This document shows positions 1 through 7,175 of a DNA stretch of 32,292 nt, piece after piece (position 1 is the first letter of the stretch; each line of letters begins with the position of its first letter). Position numbers and translations under genes: made by a program. Source of the stretch: Pseudomonas californiensis. GTDB lineage: Bacteria; Pseudomonadota; Gammaproteobacteria; Pseudomonadales; Pseudomonadaceae. The stretch spans positions 1 to 32,292 of the forward strand of contig NZ_JAGTPK010000046.1 of the NCBI RefSeq assembly GCF_021147775.1, written 5' to 3'. A model generated the notes under the pieces. The model saw only the letters and a program-made list of their open reading frames with translations, was not told the DNA's origin and did not search any database.

Positions 1-82
1 GGTCGCATCATGATCGATGGGCTCCTGAGAGAATCGGGAGCCCAGCATCTGGCATTAGCTTAGTGCTTTGAATGTGGGGTTA

Positions 83-343
83 ATGGAGCGGTTACGGTCT
101 ACTGCTGTGACGGTGCACGATCTGAAGCGTTGGGAGAAAGCACTTTCCGACGCCAAGAAAGTCTTGAGTAAGTTAAGTGGAATGCTTCTGAGCTACGCTG
201 ATTCTGACGACGTTGACCTGTGGGGCTGGGGACGTCTTACGTTCAGGCCCTGCAGAACGCCCAGTCAAATCGAGGGGAAAAAGCCGATAGTCGTGGGCGC
301 TGTGACTTGTTTTCGTAGTTTTACTAAAAGCTACCTGCCTTAA
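83..343 (+). CDS. Hypothetical small protein (weak call)
   Basis: An open frame of 86 residues from the ATG at 83; a TTG at 68 would give 91. The N-terminal half is rich in Lys, Leu and Ser and predicted helical, followed by a Trp/Gly patch (LWGWGRL). I recognise no family. A G-rich stretch (TGGGGT) lies directly before the ATG, a poor ribosome site because it is too close. No same-strand partner follows; the next convincing gene is convergent on the minus strand. It may be a fragment of a larger gene that lost its start at an island junction, or a chance frame. Confidence 0.3.
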   Translation: MERLRSTAVTVHDLKRWEKALSDAKKVLSKLSGMLLSYADSDDVDLWGWGRLTFRPCRTPSQIEGKKPIVVGAVTCFRSFTKSYLP

Positions 344-381
344 GCTGAATAGCTATTTGTAAAATGTATATTATAAAAACA

Positions 382-795
382 TCAATACTCAAACGTGCAG
401 AGGGATGGGTTGCTTCCACTGCAACTGAGTCCGTTCCAAGCTTTCCCCACAGGTGTTGCTACCTTGAGTGTTTCAAGACTCATCCTGATTCCTGCGCTGC
501 TATTACCCTCATAGTCGCACGCCACAAATGCATTACCTGTGATCGCGCTTCGGTTGCGTATATTTGCAGTTTTGAAAGCAATACTATTTATGTCCTTTGC
601 ATCGCCTCGCGGGTTTTCGCCTCTCCATTGTTGGTTGTTTGGGGCTGGTGCCGTATACACAAAACCTTGCCCTTCCTGATGTTGTTTGATGACGCTGACA
701 TCCGGGCACGCGGCAGGAGTAGGAGCGGCATACACCTTGCCCATTAAAAGTGCCAAAGCAACAATGCCTACTGATTTCTTTGAGCGAGCTTTCAT
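382..795 (-). CDS. Small secreted DUF3757-like protein
   Basis: A 137-residue protein with a clear Sec signal peptide: a KARSKK basic start, a hydrophobic core (VGIVALALLMG) and a cleavage-like VYA-AP site near residue 24. The mature part is about 113 residues with four cysteines (CPDV, ACDY, LSCS, LCTF), consistent with a disulfide-bonded periplasmic or secreted protein. Its length and sequence style resemble the DUF3757 proteins of Pseudomonas, whose function is unknown; this assignment is from memory. A GGAG ribosome site lies nine bases upstream of the ATG on the minus strand. It stands alone with no operon partner. Confidence 0.72.
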   Translation of the reverse strand: MKARSKKSVGIVALALLMGKVYAAPTPAACPDVSVIKQHQEGQGFVYTAPAPNNQQWRGENPRGDAKDINSIAFKTANIRNRSAITGNAFVACDYEGNSSAGIRMSLETLKVATPVGKAWNGLSCSGSNPSLCTFEY

Positions 796-1362
796 TTTAC
801 TTTCTCCATCGTGGATCTACGTTGATTTTATTTTTTACAGTGGGTGAGCGAGTTGCTTGTCATGCTTTTAACCGACAGATTACCACCACCGACTTATCTA
901 TTCGCTTTTACTTTTACATGCGCCGCACTTGAGTGGTCATCAGTGTCCATCGAGTTCCATTATGCTTTCCAAATATTTTAAATGGTCGACAGCGCCTCAA
1001 TGGCAAAGCTGCGATCAGCGTCAAAAGGTAGGTTCTCTTATCATGTAGCGATTGATCAATCTGAGTCACACCCACCACATTCGTCACGACACCCATCAGG
1101 CTGTGCACGGCGCGGCTCAGGTATCGGCGGAGGGTGCCTGCTTCAAGACGCGTCCCGGTAGTGTGGACGTAGTAATCTCGTCAAGGAACGGAAGACTGGG
1201 AGAATAATTTTCCATTCCACATAAATGCAGATTGCGCCCATTTTGGAAAGGCACCCGATTTGCGCTTCTGTGGTTGCCCACAGCTAAATACGGATATCCA
1301 AAAAATCGCCTCGTTCGTGACGCCCTGGATGTCTTCGATCTCCACCACGGGAATCCTCAGTT
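796..1362. other. Gene-poor interval with possible IS debris
   Basis: No convincing gene in about 570 bases. On the minus strand, 914-1108 encodes a phrase (VTNVVGVTQIDQSLHDKRTY) that resembles the IS5-type transposase segment preceding the DAGY motif, but the continuation is out of frame. The rest (1109-1330) shows no start/SD pair or repeat that I can interpret. Best read as a decayed insertion-sequence fragment at an island junction; the homology call is weak. Confidence 0.3.
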
Positions 1363-1563
1363 ATGAGAGCAGTTCCTGACGCGATGCATGACACTCCGGA
1401 TCGGCGTCGTTTCAACAACGCTCACCATGCCGTGATGCGCGCGGGTGCTGACGCGGCGCGCAGCGGCATCCCTCTCCACGCATGTCCCTACCGGCATCCC
1501 GCCATGCGCGCATCGTGGCTACAGGGCTTTGCCCAGGAGCAACAGCAACGCTTGGATTTCTGA
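1363..1563 (+). CDS. CrpP-family (RMF-like) ICE-associated protein
   Basis: A 66-residue protein. The second half carries the signature shared by ribosome modulation factor and the CrpP family of ICE and plasmid proteins: an AG-D-AAR-G helix, then ACPYR, then a SWLQGF helix near the end. CrpP was first described as a ciprofloxacin-modifying resistance protein; whether family members act on antibiotics or are ribosome-associated is debated, so no resistance should be inferred. The N-terminal extension (about 22 residues, with possible internal starts) is divergent. There is no strong SD before the ATG at 1363. It lies 105 bases upstream of the PcfJ-like gene on the same strand, consistent with ICE accessory placement. 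Confidence 0.7.
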   Translation: MRAVPDAMHDTPDRRRFNNAHHAVMRAGADAARSGIPLHACPYRHPAMRASWLQGFAQEQQQRLDF

Positions 1564-1667
1564 CTCAGAGCGATTAACCCACTCCACCCACGTTTACGGT
1601 TACGTATGGCGAGCGCAGATCAGGTCTAGGACAGTGCAGCTTCAAGTCACTTTGAGCTCATTGATTC

Positions 1668-3566
1668 ATGACCGCCGAGCCTATTTGCAAACCAAGTTTC
1701 GTCCAGACTCTTCTCGATATTGCAAAATTCCCAGAGCGTCATCGTGCTGTTGCCAACACGTGGGCTGATCATTTCGGCGTACCGCCGGAGCGACGTGACG
1801 AGTTCATGCTGCACTACCTGACTCACACTTCGTCGACACGGTGCTGGTGCGTTTCACTTCATAACGACGACCAGGTCGCACGGCCAACTGTGGCGCGATT
1901 CGGCAGACAGCTCCAATACTTCGATGGCCAGCTGATTTCCGCTGTGCGGTTTGATGAGAAGCGAAAAGTCCCAGTCCACGCACCCACGACGAGTCGAGCG
2001 TTGAAGCTGGCTCATCAGTTGATTACTCATGGGGGTGCGCAAGCACTTCTGACGTCGTTCAGCAAACACGCACGAGACCTGGCACTGCACGAGTCGCAGC
2101 TCAGTATCAAACCGCTCATGAAACTGGATTTCTTGGCGGCCAGCGAAGAAGGCCGAAACAAACGCTTTTACGGTCCACGTAACCGGTTTTACCTCACCTG
2201 CATCGGCGCAACGCTAAAGAAGTTTTGTCAGAGTCTGGATCAAGAACTTTTACACGCCGTACGTTCAGTACAGTGCCCGTCTGCTCAACTGTATAACTGG
2301 CTGGCTCGGGGGGATCGTACGCGTCGGCTTCAGGCCTTGAAAGCGCAACCCGTCCTCACTCCAGTGCTGGTCATTGGCCATGCAATGCCTTGGCCGAAAA
2401 TTGCAGACAGCCACCTTCTTGAACAGTGCCCGTGGGGAGACCTGCAGGAGTACTGCGGCTCTTGGGATGATGATTGCACCAGAGACGGAGCAGGCTTGGT
2501 GGGGCACGCAGCCGATACCGGCCTGCCTTTGAACAAGGTGCTGGCGTGGCTGTTTTCCACCCCCATCTCCGCGATCCGCTATCTGGGTCAGCAGCGGGTG
2601 TACGACACCGGCAGTGCGTTGAGCCGCTTGAATGCTGAGGGGCTCGAGGCCGGATGGGGCGATTTGATAGCGGGTGCCCGTCTCGGTAACCGTCGCCCGA
2701 GCACCAAAGCCCAATGGCGCTCGTTCTATGCGTTCAGGTCGGCAATCCCGTGGTCATTACTTCGAGCATTGCCTGACATGAACGCTCTTTTGGCGGGTTG
2801 CCCAACCGACTGGGCAGACCCTGCCTGGTCGAACATCACGACCAAGCTGGTCGATCTCAGAGAGCTGTTCTCCAGCCTCGACAGGGCTGGCAGTCGCGCG
2901 GCGTTAAACACCAAGAACCGTCTGAACGCGTTTGTGGGCGGCTTGAGCTTTCGTCAGATATCAAATCTGACCGATGCGTTCCACGGCGAACTCGAAGCGA
3001 TCAGGGCCAGGCTGGAGAAGGCTATACCCCCTGAGCCATCAGATGCCTTCACTCGCTGGCCGGGGCTGATGCTCAACACCGACACCATCACCTGCAGTGA
3101 AACAGGCCTACACATCGTCGAATTACGCTGCGCTGATGACTTGGACCTGGAGCATCGCGCCTTGGGTCATTGCATCGACACCTACGACTACCACGCTTTT
3201 TCAGGTAACTGTCGACTCCTGTCGATCCGCTCTGGAGCAACCCCGCTGGCGTCGGTCGAGCTCGCACTCAGGGCCCATGGTCATGAGCACAAGACGGGGC
3301 AATCGGGCAAATGGGCTCCCAAGCATCTGCACGTCGTTCAAATCAGAGGCCACCACAACGAAACCCTGGACACCCTCTCGCCGGTGATGAAAGCGTTCGA
3401 CAGGTTCATCGCAGAAGTCAGGAACGGTCGTATTCCGGTGAACCTGGACTGGCCCAACCTGGTAGCAAAAATGGATCGCTATGCCGACAAGACCTCAATC
3501 TATAAAATCCGTTTCGCAGAAGAGGTTATCGGGTGGGCCGAGCGGCTCATGGACAGAGGGCTCTGA
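1668..3566 (+). CDS. PcfJ-domain protein
   Basis: A 632-residue protein whose C-terminal third (roughly residues 480-560) matches the PcfJ pattern: an acidic/Leu segment, then LEHRALGHCIDTY, then a short loop and SIRSGATPLASVEL, i.e. a His-Cys pair followed by a beta hairpin. PcfJ proteins occur on conjugative elements and phages; their biochemical role is unknown. The N-terminal 450 residues are helical and unrecognised. The start is the ATG at 1668 (only a weak upstream GAG). The stop lies two bases before the GTG of the helicase gene, so the pair is almost certainly co-translated. The His/Cys centre could suggest a nuclease or protease, but I cannot show that from sequence alone. Confidence 0.78.
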   Translation: MTAEPICKPSFVQTLLDIAKFPERHRAVANTWADHFGVPPERRDEFMLHYLTHTSSTRCWCVSLHNDDQVARPTVARFGRQLQYFDGQLISAVRFDEKRKVPVHAPTTSRALKLAHQLITHGGAQALLTSFSKHARDLALHESQLSIKPLMKLDFLAASEEGRNKRFYGPRNRFYLTCIGATLKKFCQSLDQELLHAVRSVQCPSAQLYNWLARGDRTRRLQALKAQPVLTPVLVIGHAMPWPKIADSHLLEQCPWGDLQEYCGSWDDDCTRDGAGLVGHAADTGLPLNKVLAWLFSTPISAIRYLGQQRVYDTGSALSRLNAEGLEAGWGDLIAGARLGNRRPSTKAQWRSFYAFRSAIPWSLLRALPDMNALLAGCPTDWADPAWSNITTKLVDLRELFSSLDRAGSRAALNTKNRLNAFVGGLSFRQISNLTDAFHGELEAIRARLEKAIPPEPSDAFTRWPGLMLNTDTITCSETGLHIVELRCADDLDLEHRALGHCIDTYDYHAFSGNCRLLSIRSGATPLASVELALRAHGHEHKTGQSGKWAPKHLHVVQIRGHHNETLDTLSPVMKAFDRFIAEVRNGRIPVNLDWPNLVAKMDRYADKTSIYKIRFAEEVIGWAERLMDRGL

Positions 3567-3568
3567 TC

Positions 3569-5521
3569 GTGGCCTCGCCCAAACTGATGAACAAGCGACC
3601 GGTCCTTTTGCGCAAAGCCATTTACGACGGCTATGACTTCGGACTATCCCTGAGTTATCTCGAAGGTGCCAACAAGCTGTTGTTGCGCCGGGGTGGCTTT
3701 TTCATACGCCGGTCTGATCACCCGCTAAATCAGTTCTGGCGCGTGCCCAAGGCCAAGCTGCTCGATGACCTCGATGTGCTGTATCGGGAACTGGCGGAGC
3801 TCGCGGATGGAAAACACATCGAAAGCTGGCAAGCCTTCCGGGACAGGATCACCTCTGCCCAGTCCGACCTGCACCGTGACGCATTCACTTGGGGGATGAG
3901 GTTTCGGCTCGCGCCGTTGGCGGAAGGTGGCGTGATCCTGTCAGGGGATTTTCATCCGGGTGCTGTCGCCATCGCCAAGCGCATGCGCGGAGTATACCTC
4001 TCGGCGGGCAAAGCCTGGCGGGTCCAAAGCACCGCGGAGTTGGTCCGAAGCAACCTGATCCTGGAGCTGGGCCTGGCTGAGGATCAGTTCGAGATTCTGG
4101 ATACCTTGCAAGAACTGCTTGCCGACGGGTCTGTTTCTCCGGTGCGTGAAGTCACCAGCATCAGTTTGGGGGGTTACTCCCCGGAGTCGACGAAGTCCGA
4201 GGAGGAGGTTTCAGATTCAGGTATCTACCTGGCATCTGTCCCGTCCATCAAAAACACCGAGTTGACCAGCGCCGATATCGATGAGGCGCTGGAAGAGTTT
4301 TCGCTGATGGATCACCAGCCTGCAGGCATTCGTCATTTGCTACAGCGCACCAGCGCACTACTGGCCGATGACATGGGACTGGGGAAAACTCGCCAGGCGG
4401 TGGTTGCCGCAGGTATCCGCGCACAGGGCAAACCCGTTCTGGTGATCGTGCTCAACAGCCTGATCATCAACTGGCAGCGCGAAATCCTGATGGTGTTTCC
4501 AGAGGCTCAGATTGCCCTGCAAACATTCGATGCGCAGGCGGGCTGGATCATCGTCAACTACGAACGTCTGGGCGATTTTGTGAGGCACGCTGGCTGCTTC
4601 GCAGTGATGGTCATCGATGAGGCTCACCGGCTCAAGGAACCCACTGCTGCGTGGACACGCCACGGCTTCGACATCGCCGCTCAGGTCCAGAACCGCTACC
4701 TGTTGACGGGCACGCCTGTGCTCAATCGCGAAGCGGAGCTGCACACACTGCTCAGGCTTTCAGGTCATCCGATTGGCCAACTACCACTCAACGAATTCTG
4801 CGAGCGATTCGCCGGCAGTCCTGAGTTTCGCAAGACGCTTCGAGATGAGATATCTGACTGGATGCTTCGCCGCCGTAAGGACGTGCTGCCCAACCTGCAA
4901 GGCAAGCAAAGGCAGACTGTGCCCGTGATCCTGAGCCAGGTTGAGCGTGACGAGTACAATCAGATCATGCGCAGCGACACGCACCGATTCGCAAGGCTGG
5001 GCGCACTGCGTCAACTGCTCGAGCGCGTGAAAGTACGGATCGTGGCGGACCTGATGGCCGAGCTGGACGTCGACGACAAGGTGATCCTCTTCTGCGAGTA
5101 TCAGGAATCGGTGGCCACGTTGCGTGAGCACTGCCTCAAGATGGGAATCGGGTGCGTGACGTTGGTGGGCAGCGACTCGCCCAAGAAGCGACAGAAGGCG
5201 ATTGATGCTTTCCAGCAGGACCCGGACTGCAGGGTATTCATCGGGACCAGGTCGGCCGCCGGCACAGGGTACAACCTCACTGCGGCTAACTATGTCTTTT
5301 TCCTGGGGCTGCCATGGACGCCGGGGCTACAGGACCAAGCTGAAGACCGGGCGTATCGCAATGGGCAACTGCGCATGGTGGTAGTCAAAATTCCTCTAGC
5401 TGAAGACACCATCGATCAGCAGCTGTGGCAGATGCTCATGGACAAACGCGCACTAGCCAGTGATCTGATCGATCCAGAAACGGAGGAGTCAAGCAAGAAA
5501 GCGCTTGCTGAGATCCTTTGA
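3569..5521 (+). CDS. SNF2-family DNA helicase/translocase
   Basis: A 650-residue superfamily 2 ATPase starting at GTG 3569 (AGAGGG ribosome site inside the end of the PcfJ gene), immediately after that gene's stop. Motifs in order: Walker A DDMGLGKTRQ (about residue 270), Walker B/DEAH in VMVIDEAHRLK (about 345), motif III LTGTP, and in the second RecA domain TRSAAGTGYNLTAA with the arginine-finger QAEDRAYRNGQ. This is the SNF2/SMARCAL1-like arrangement. The first 250 residues include a short GDFHPGAVAIAKRM-AWRV unit reminiscent of HARP-type modules in annealing helicases; I am less sure of that. A dsDNA translocase or annealing helicase is expected. Coupling to a PcfJ protein suggests element maintenance or defence. 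Confidence 0.87.
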   Translation: MASPKLMNKRPVLLRKAIYDGYDFGLSLSYLEGANKLLLRRGGFFIRRSDHPLNQFWRVPKAKLLDDLDVLYRELAELADGKHIESWQAFRDRITSAQSDLHRDAFTWGMRFRLAPLAEGGVILSGDFHPGAVAIAKRMRGVYLSAGKAWRVQSTAELVRSNLILELGLAEDQFEILDTLQELLADGSVSPVREVTSISLGGYSPESTKSEEEVSDSGIYLASVPSIKNTELTSADIDEALEEFSLMDHQPAGIRHLLQRTSALLADDMGLGKTRQAVVAAGIRAQGKPVLVIVLNSLIINWQREILMVFPEAQIALQTFDAQAGWIIVNYERLGDFVRHAGCFAVMVIDEAHRLKEPTAAWTRHGFDIAAQVQNRYLLTGTPVLNREAELHTLLRLSGHPIGQLPLNEFCERFAGSPEFRKTLRDEISDWMLRRRKDVLPNLQGKQRQTVPVILSQVERDEYNQIMRSDTHRFARLGALRQLLERVKVRIVADLMAELDVDDKVILFCEYQESVATLREHCLKMGIGCVTLVGSDSPKKRQKAIDAFQQDPDCRVFIGTRSAAGTGYNLTAANYVFFLGLPWTPGLQDQAEDRAYRNGQLRMVVVKIPLAEDTIDQQLWQMLMDKRALASDLIDPETEESSKKALAEIL

Positions 5522-5754
5522 TCGGTTGTGGCTGCAAGGGATGTTTGTGCACTGTTGCATAACGGTCTAAAGGGCCGAAGCCCCAGCACGGGCGGTGCCA
5601 AAGAAGTTATGATTGCTGAGGGGTTGCAGCCAGTAATCGTGTCGGTCCAGTTGCCAACCCGTTTCACAACCGACCGCATTTTTGGGCTGTCCCATTAAGA
5701 TCGAAGCCAAGATAGGGGTCAGACCATTAACGAGAACTTCCAAGGACAATCTGC

Positions 5755-6192
5755 ATGGCGTTGACGTATACACCGAAGGTCGGCGAGGTAGTGGAATGCG
5801 AGTTCGGCGACTTCATGCGGCCACCTCCGACACCACGCTACAACGGACTCATGCTCCCGGAGATACGCAAACGCAGGATGGTAGTTGTGTTGAATGGTCG
5901 TCTTCCCAACGGCTGCGTGATGGTTGTGCCGATATCTTCTAGTGGCAACCCAAATGCTGTCCACAGGGGCCTACATGTATATTTGGAGCCGCCCTTGTTC
6001 TCTATCACTGGTTTTTACGACAGACGAGATCGATGGGCGCTGGCCGAATGCATCACGCATGTATCTAAAGATCGCTTGAACCAGATCAAAGAGAAAGGGG
6101 TACCGATTCCGACCTTCCTCCCAAGGGACAAAGTGACACTGATTCAAAAGGCCGTCATCAAGACGATTGCAGCAGCTGGTCTATTGACATAA
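5755..6192 (+). CDS. PemK/MazF-like protein without visible antitoxin
   Basis: A 145-residue protein beginning PKVGEVVECEFGDF, followed by RKRRMVVVLNGRL and CVMVVPISSS. This is the order of strands in the MazF/PemK (CcdB-fold) family: a start strand with G-V-V, a basic 'RP-V/VVL' strand, then 'V-PITS'. Typical toxins are 110-120 residues; this one has an insert (MRPPPTPRYNGLMLPEI) and a longer C-terminal helix. Classical MazF toxins are endoribonucleases paired with a small upstream antitoxin; the 233 bases upstream contain no such gene, so it may be a non-toxic relative. SD AAGGA lies nine bases before the ATG. A strong terminator follows. Confidence 0.6.
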   Translation: MALTYTPKVGEVVECEFGDFMRPPPTPRYNGLMLPEIRKRRMVVVLNGRLPNGCVMVVPISSSGNPNAVHRGLHVYLEPPLFSITGFYDRRDRWALAECITHVSKDRLNQIKEKGVPIPTFLPRDKVTLIQKAVIKTIAAAGLLT

Positions 6193-6264
6193 TCACTGCG
6201 TTGCTATTATTATTTCATCACTGGCCTTTGAGCCCTTTGCTGCACCTAGTGCGTTTAACGCCTA

Positions 6265-6293
6265 GAAAAAACCCGCCTAACGGCGGGTTTTTT
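6265..6293. terminator. Intrinsic terminator (bidirectional)
   Basis: AAAAAACCCGCC-TAA-GGCGGG-type hairpin: an A-run, a GC stem around the 3-4 nt loop TAAC, then TTTTTT. A/T runs on both sides mean it can stop transcription from either strand. It closes the PemK-like gene and isolates the pilL-topB block. Confidence 0.85.
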
Positions 6294-6300
6294 CGTTTTA

Positions 6301-6403
6301 CCTCAATTCATTTTGTCAGCGGCGACGCAGATCGGCTAATCCATCGGGGGATAGCCCTCCCGTACCCCCTGCGTCGCCATGCCTCCTCGAATAACCTGAA
6401 TTG
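6301..6403. other. Nested inverted repeat upstream of the PilL-like gene
   Basis: Two nested inverted repeats share one axis: CAATTCA (6304-6310) with TGAATTG (6397-6403), and inside them GGCGACGCAG (6321-6330) with CTGCGTCGCC (6369-6378). Between the inner arms lies a small GGGGGATAGCCCTCCC-like fold. There is no T-run, so it is not a terminator. It sits 80 bases before the PilL-like lipoprotein gene. It could be a structured 5' leader, a protein-binding site or a single-strand DNA structure (oriT-like); the sequence does not decide. Confidence 0.45.
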
Positions 6404-6483
6404 ATCCGTTTAGGGTTTAGCAGTGCTTTGTAATTGAAGCGCTGGCACCTTGGCCACCATCAAGAAATGGGGTCAAGGCACAC

Positions 6484-7053
6484 ATGATCAGGCAACTTTC
6501 CACACTTTCCATACTCGCGATATTCGCCGGATGCACGTCTGTAGTGGACAAACCGGTTGGATCAGCTTACGACAGCAGCCAGAATCCTGAGCTGCTCTCG
6601 CTAGACCTGTATTCAAATGGCGCGAAGCCCGGTCAGGAGCCCACGGTTCGTTACGGTCGATACGCCCTGGTGAATACCGCTCCAGAAGCCGAACAACGCG
6701 ACCTGATGGCCCAGATCATCGATGTCAGCATTCCTCCCAACATGCACCCGTCCGTCCAGGATGCGATGCAATATGTTATCAGCCGCTCTGGCTATGCCTT
6801 GTGCCCACCGACCACGGATCACGTAAACATCCTGTTCACGCGCCCCCTTCCTTCGGCCCAGTACAAGCTCGGCCCCATGAGTCTGCGCAACACCCTGCAG
6901 GTGCTCGCAGGCCCCGCATGGCAGGTCAAAGTCAATGAGGTTACGCGCGATGTCTGTTTCGTACTGCGGCCTGGTTACCAACTTCCGGATACACCAAAGC
7001 CCACAGCACCGGTTCAAACTGACCCACCATCCAACGCTGGAACACGCCGGTAG
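6484..7053 (+). CDS. PilL N-terminal-like ICE lipoprotein
   Basis: A 189-residue protein with a lipoprotein signal peptide: MIRQLSTLSILAIFAGC, lipobox FAG-C with Cys17 as the lipidated residue, and Thr-Ser after it, so outer-membrane sorting is expected. The body (residues 50-165) has the pattern of the ICE PilL N-terminal protein family (TIGR03748-type): RYGRYALVNT, then VSIPP-HPSVQDAMQYVISRSGYALCP, then PLSLR-TLQVLAGPAW, a TonB/secretin-short-domain-like fold. Such proteins belong to type IV pilus or mating-pair systems of ICEs. The C-terminus is a Pro/Thr-rich tail. An AAGG lies seven bases before the ATG. topB follows by 122 bases on the same strand, the usual ICE neighbourhood. Confidence 0.72.
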   Translation: MIRQLSTLSILAIFAGCTSVVDKPVGSAYDSSQNPELLSLDLYSNGAKPGQEPTVRYGRYALVNTAPEAEQRDLMAQIIDVSIPPNMHPSVQDAMQYVISRSGYALCPPTTDHVNILFTRPLPSAQYKLGPMSLRNTLQVLAGPAWQVKVNEVTRDVCFVLRPGYQLPDTPKPTAPVQTDPPSNAGTRR

Positions 7054-7175
7054 ACAGCACCTCATCGTCCGTGGCCGCTGGGCATTGGCCATCGGCATTG
7101 AATCCTCCGGCTACCCTCTCACTCCCTCCCCAGACAGCAAGCTCTGAGGACGCGAGAAATCTCATTGGAGCCTTT

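Noticed and set aside
18..44. TGGGCTCC/GGAGCCCA hairpin as a terminator
   Set aside because: The 8-bp stem is good but no T-run follows on either strand; could be a chance or truncated structure at the window edge.
2265..2714. 149-residue minus-strand ORF inside the PcfJ gene
   Set aside because: Shadow of the long plus-strand gene; no independent support.
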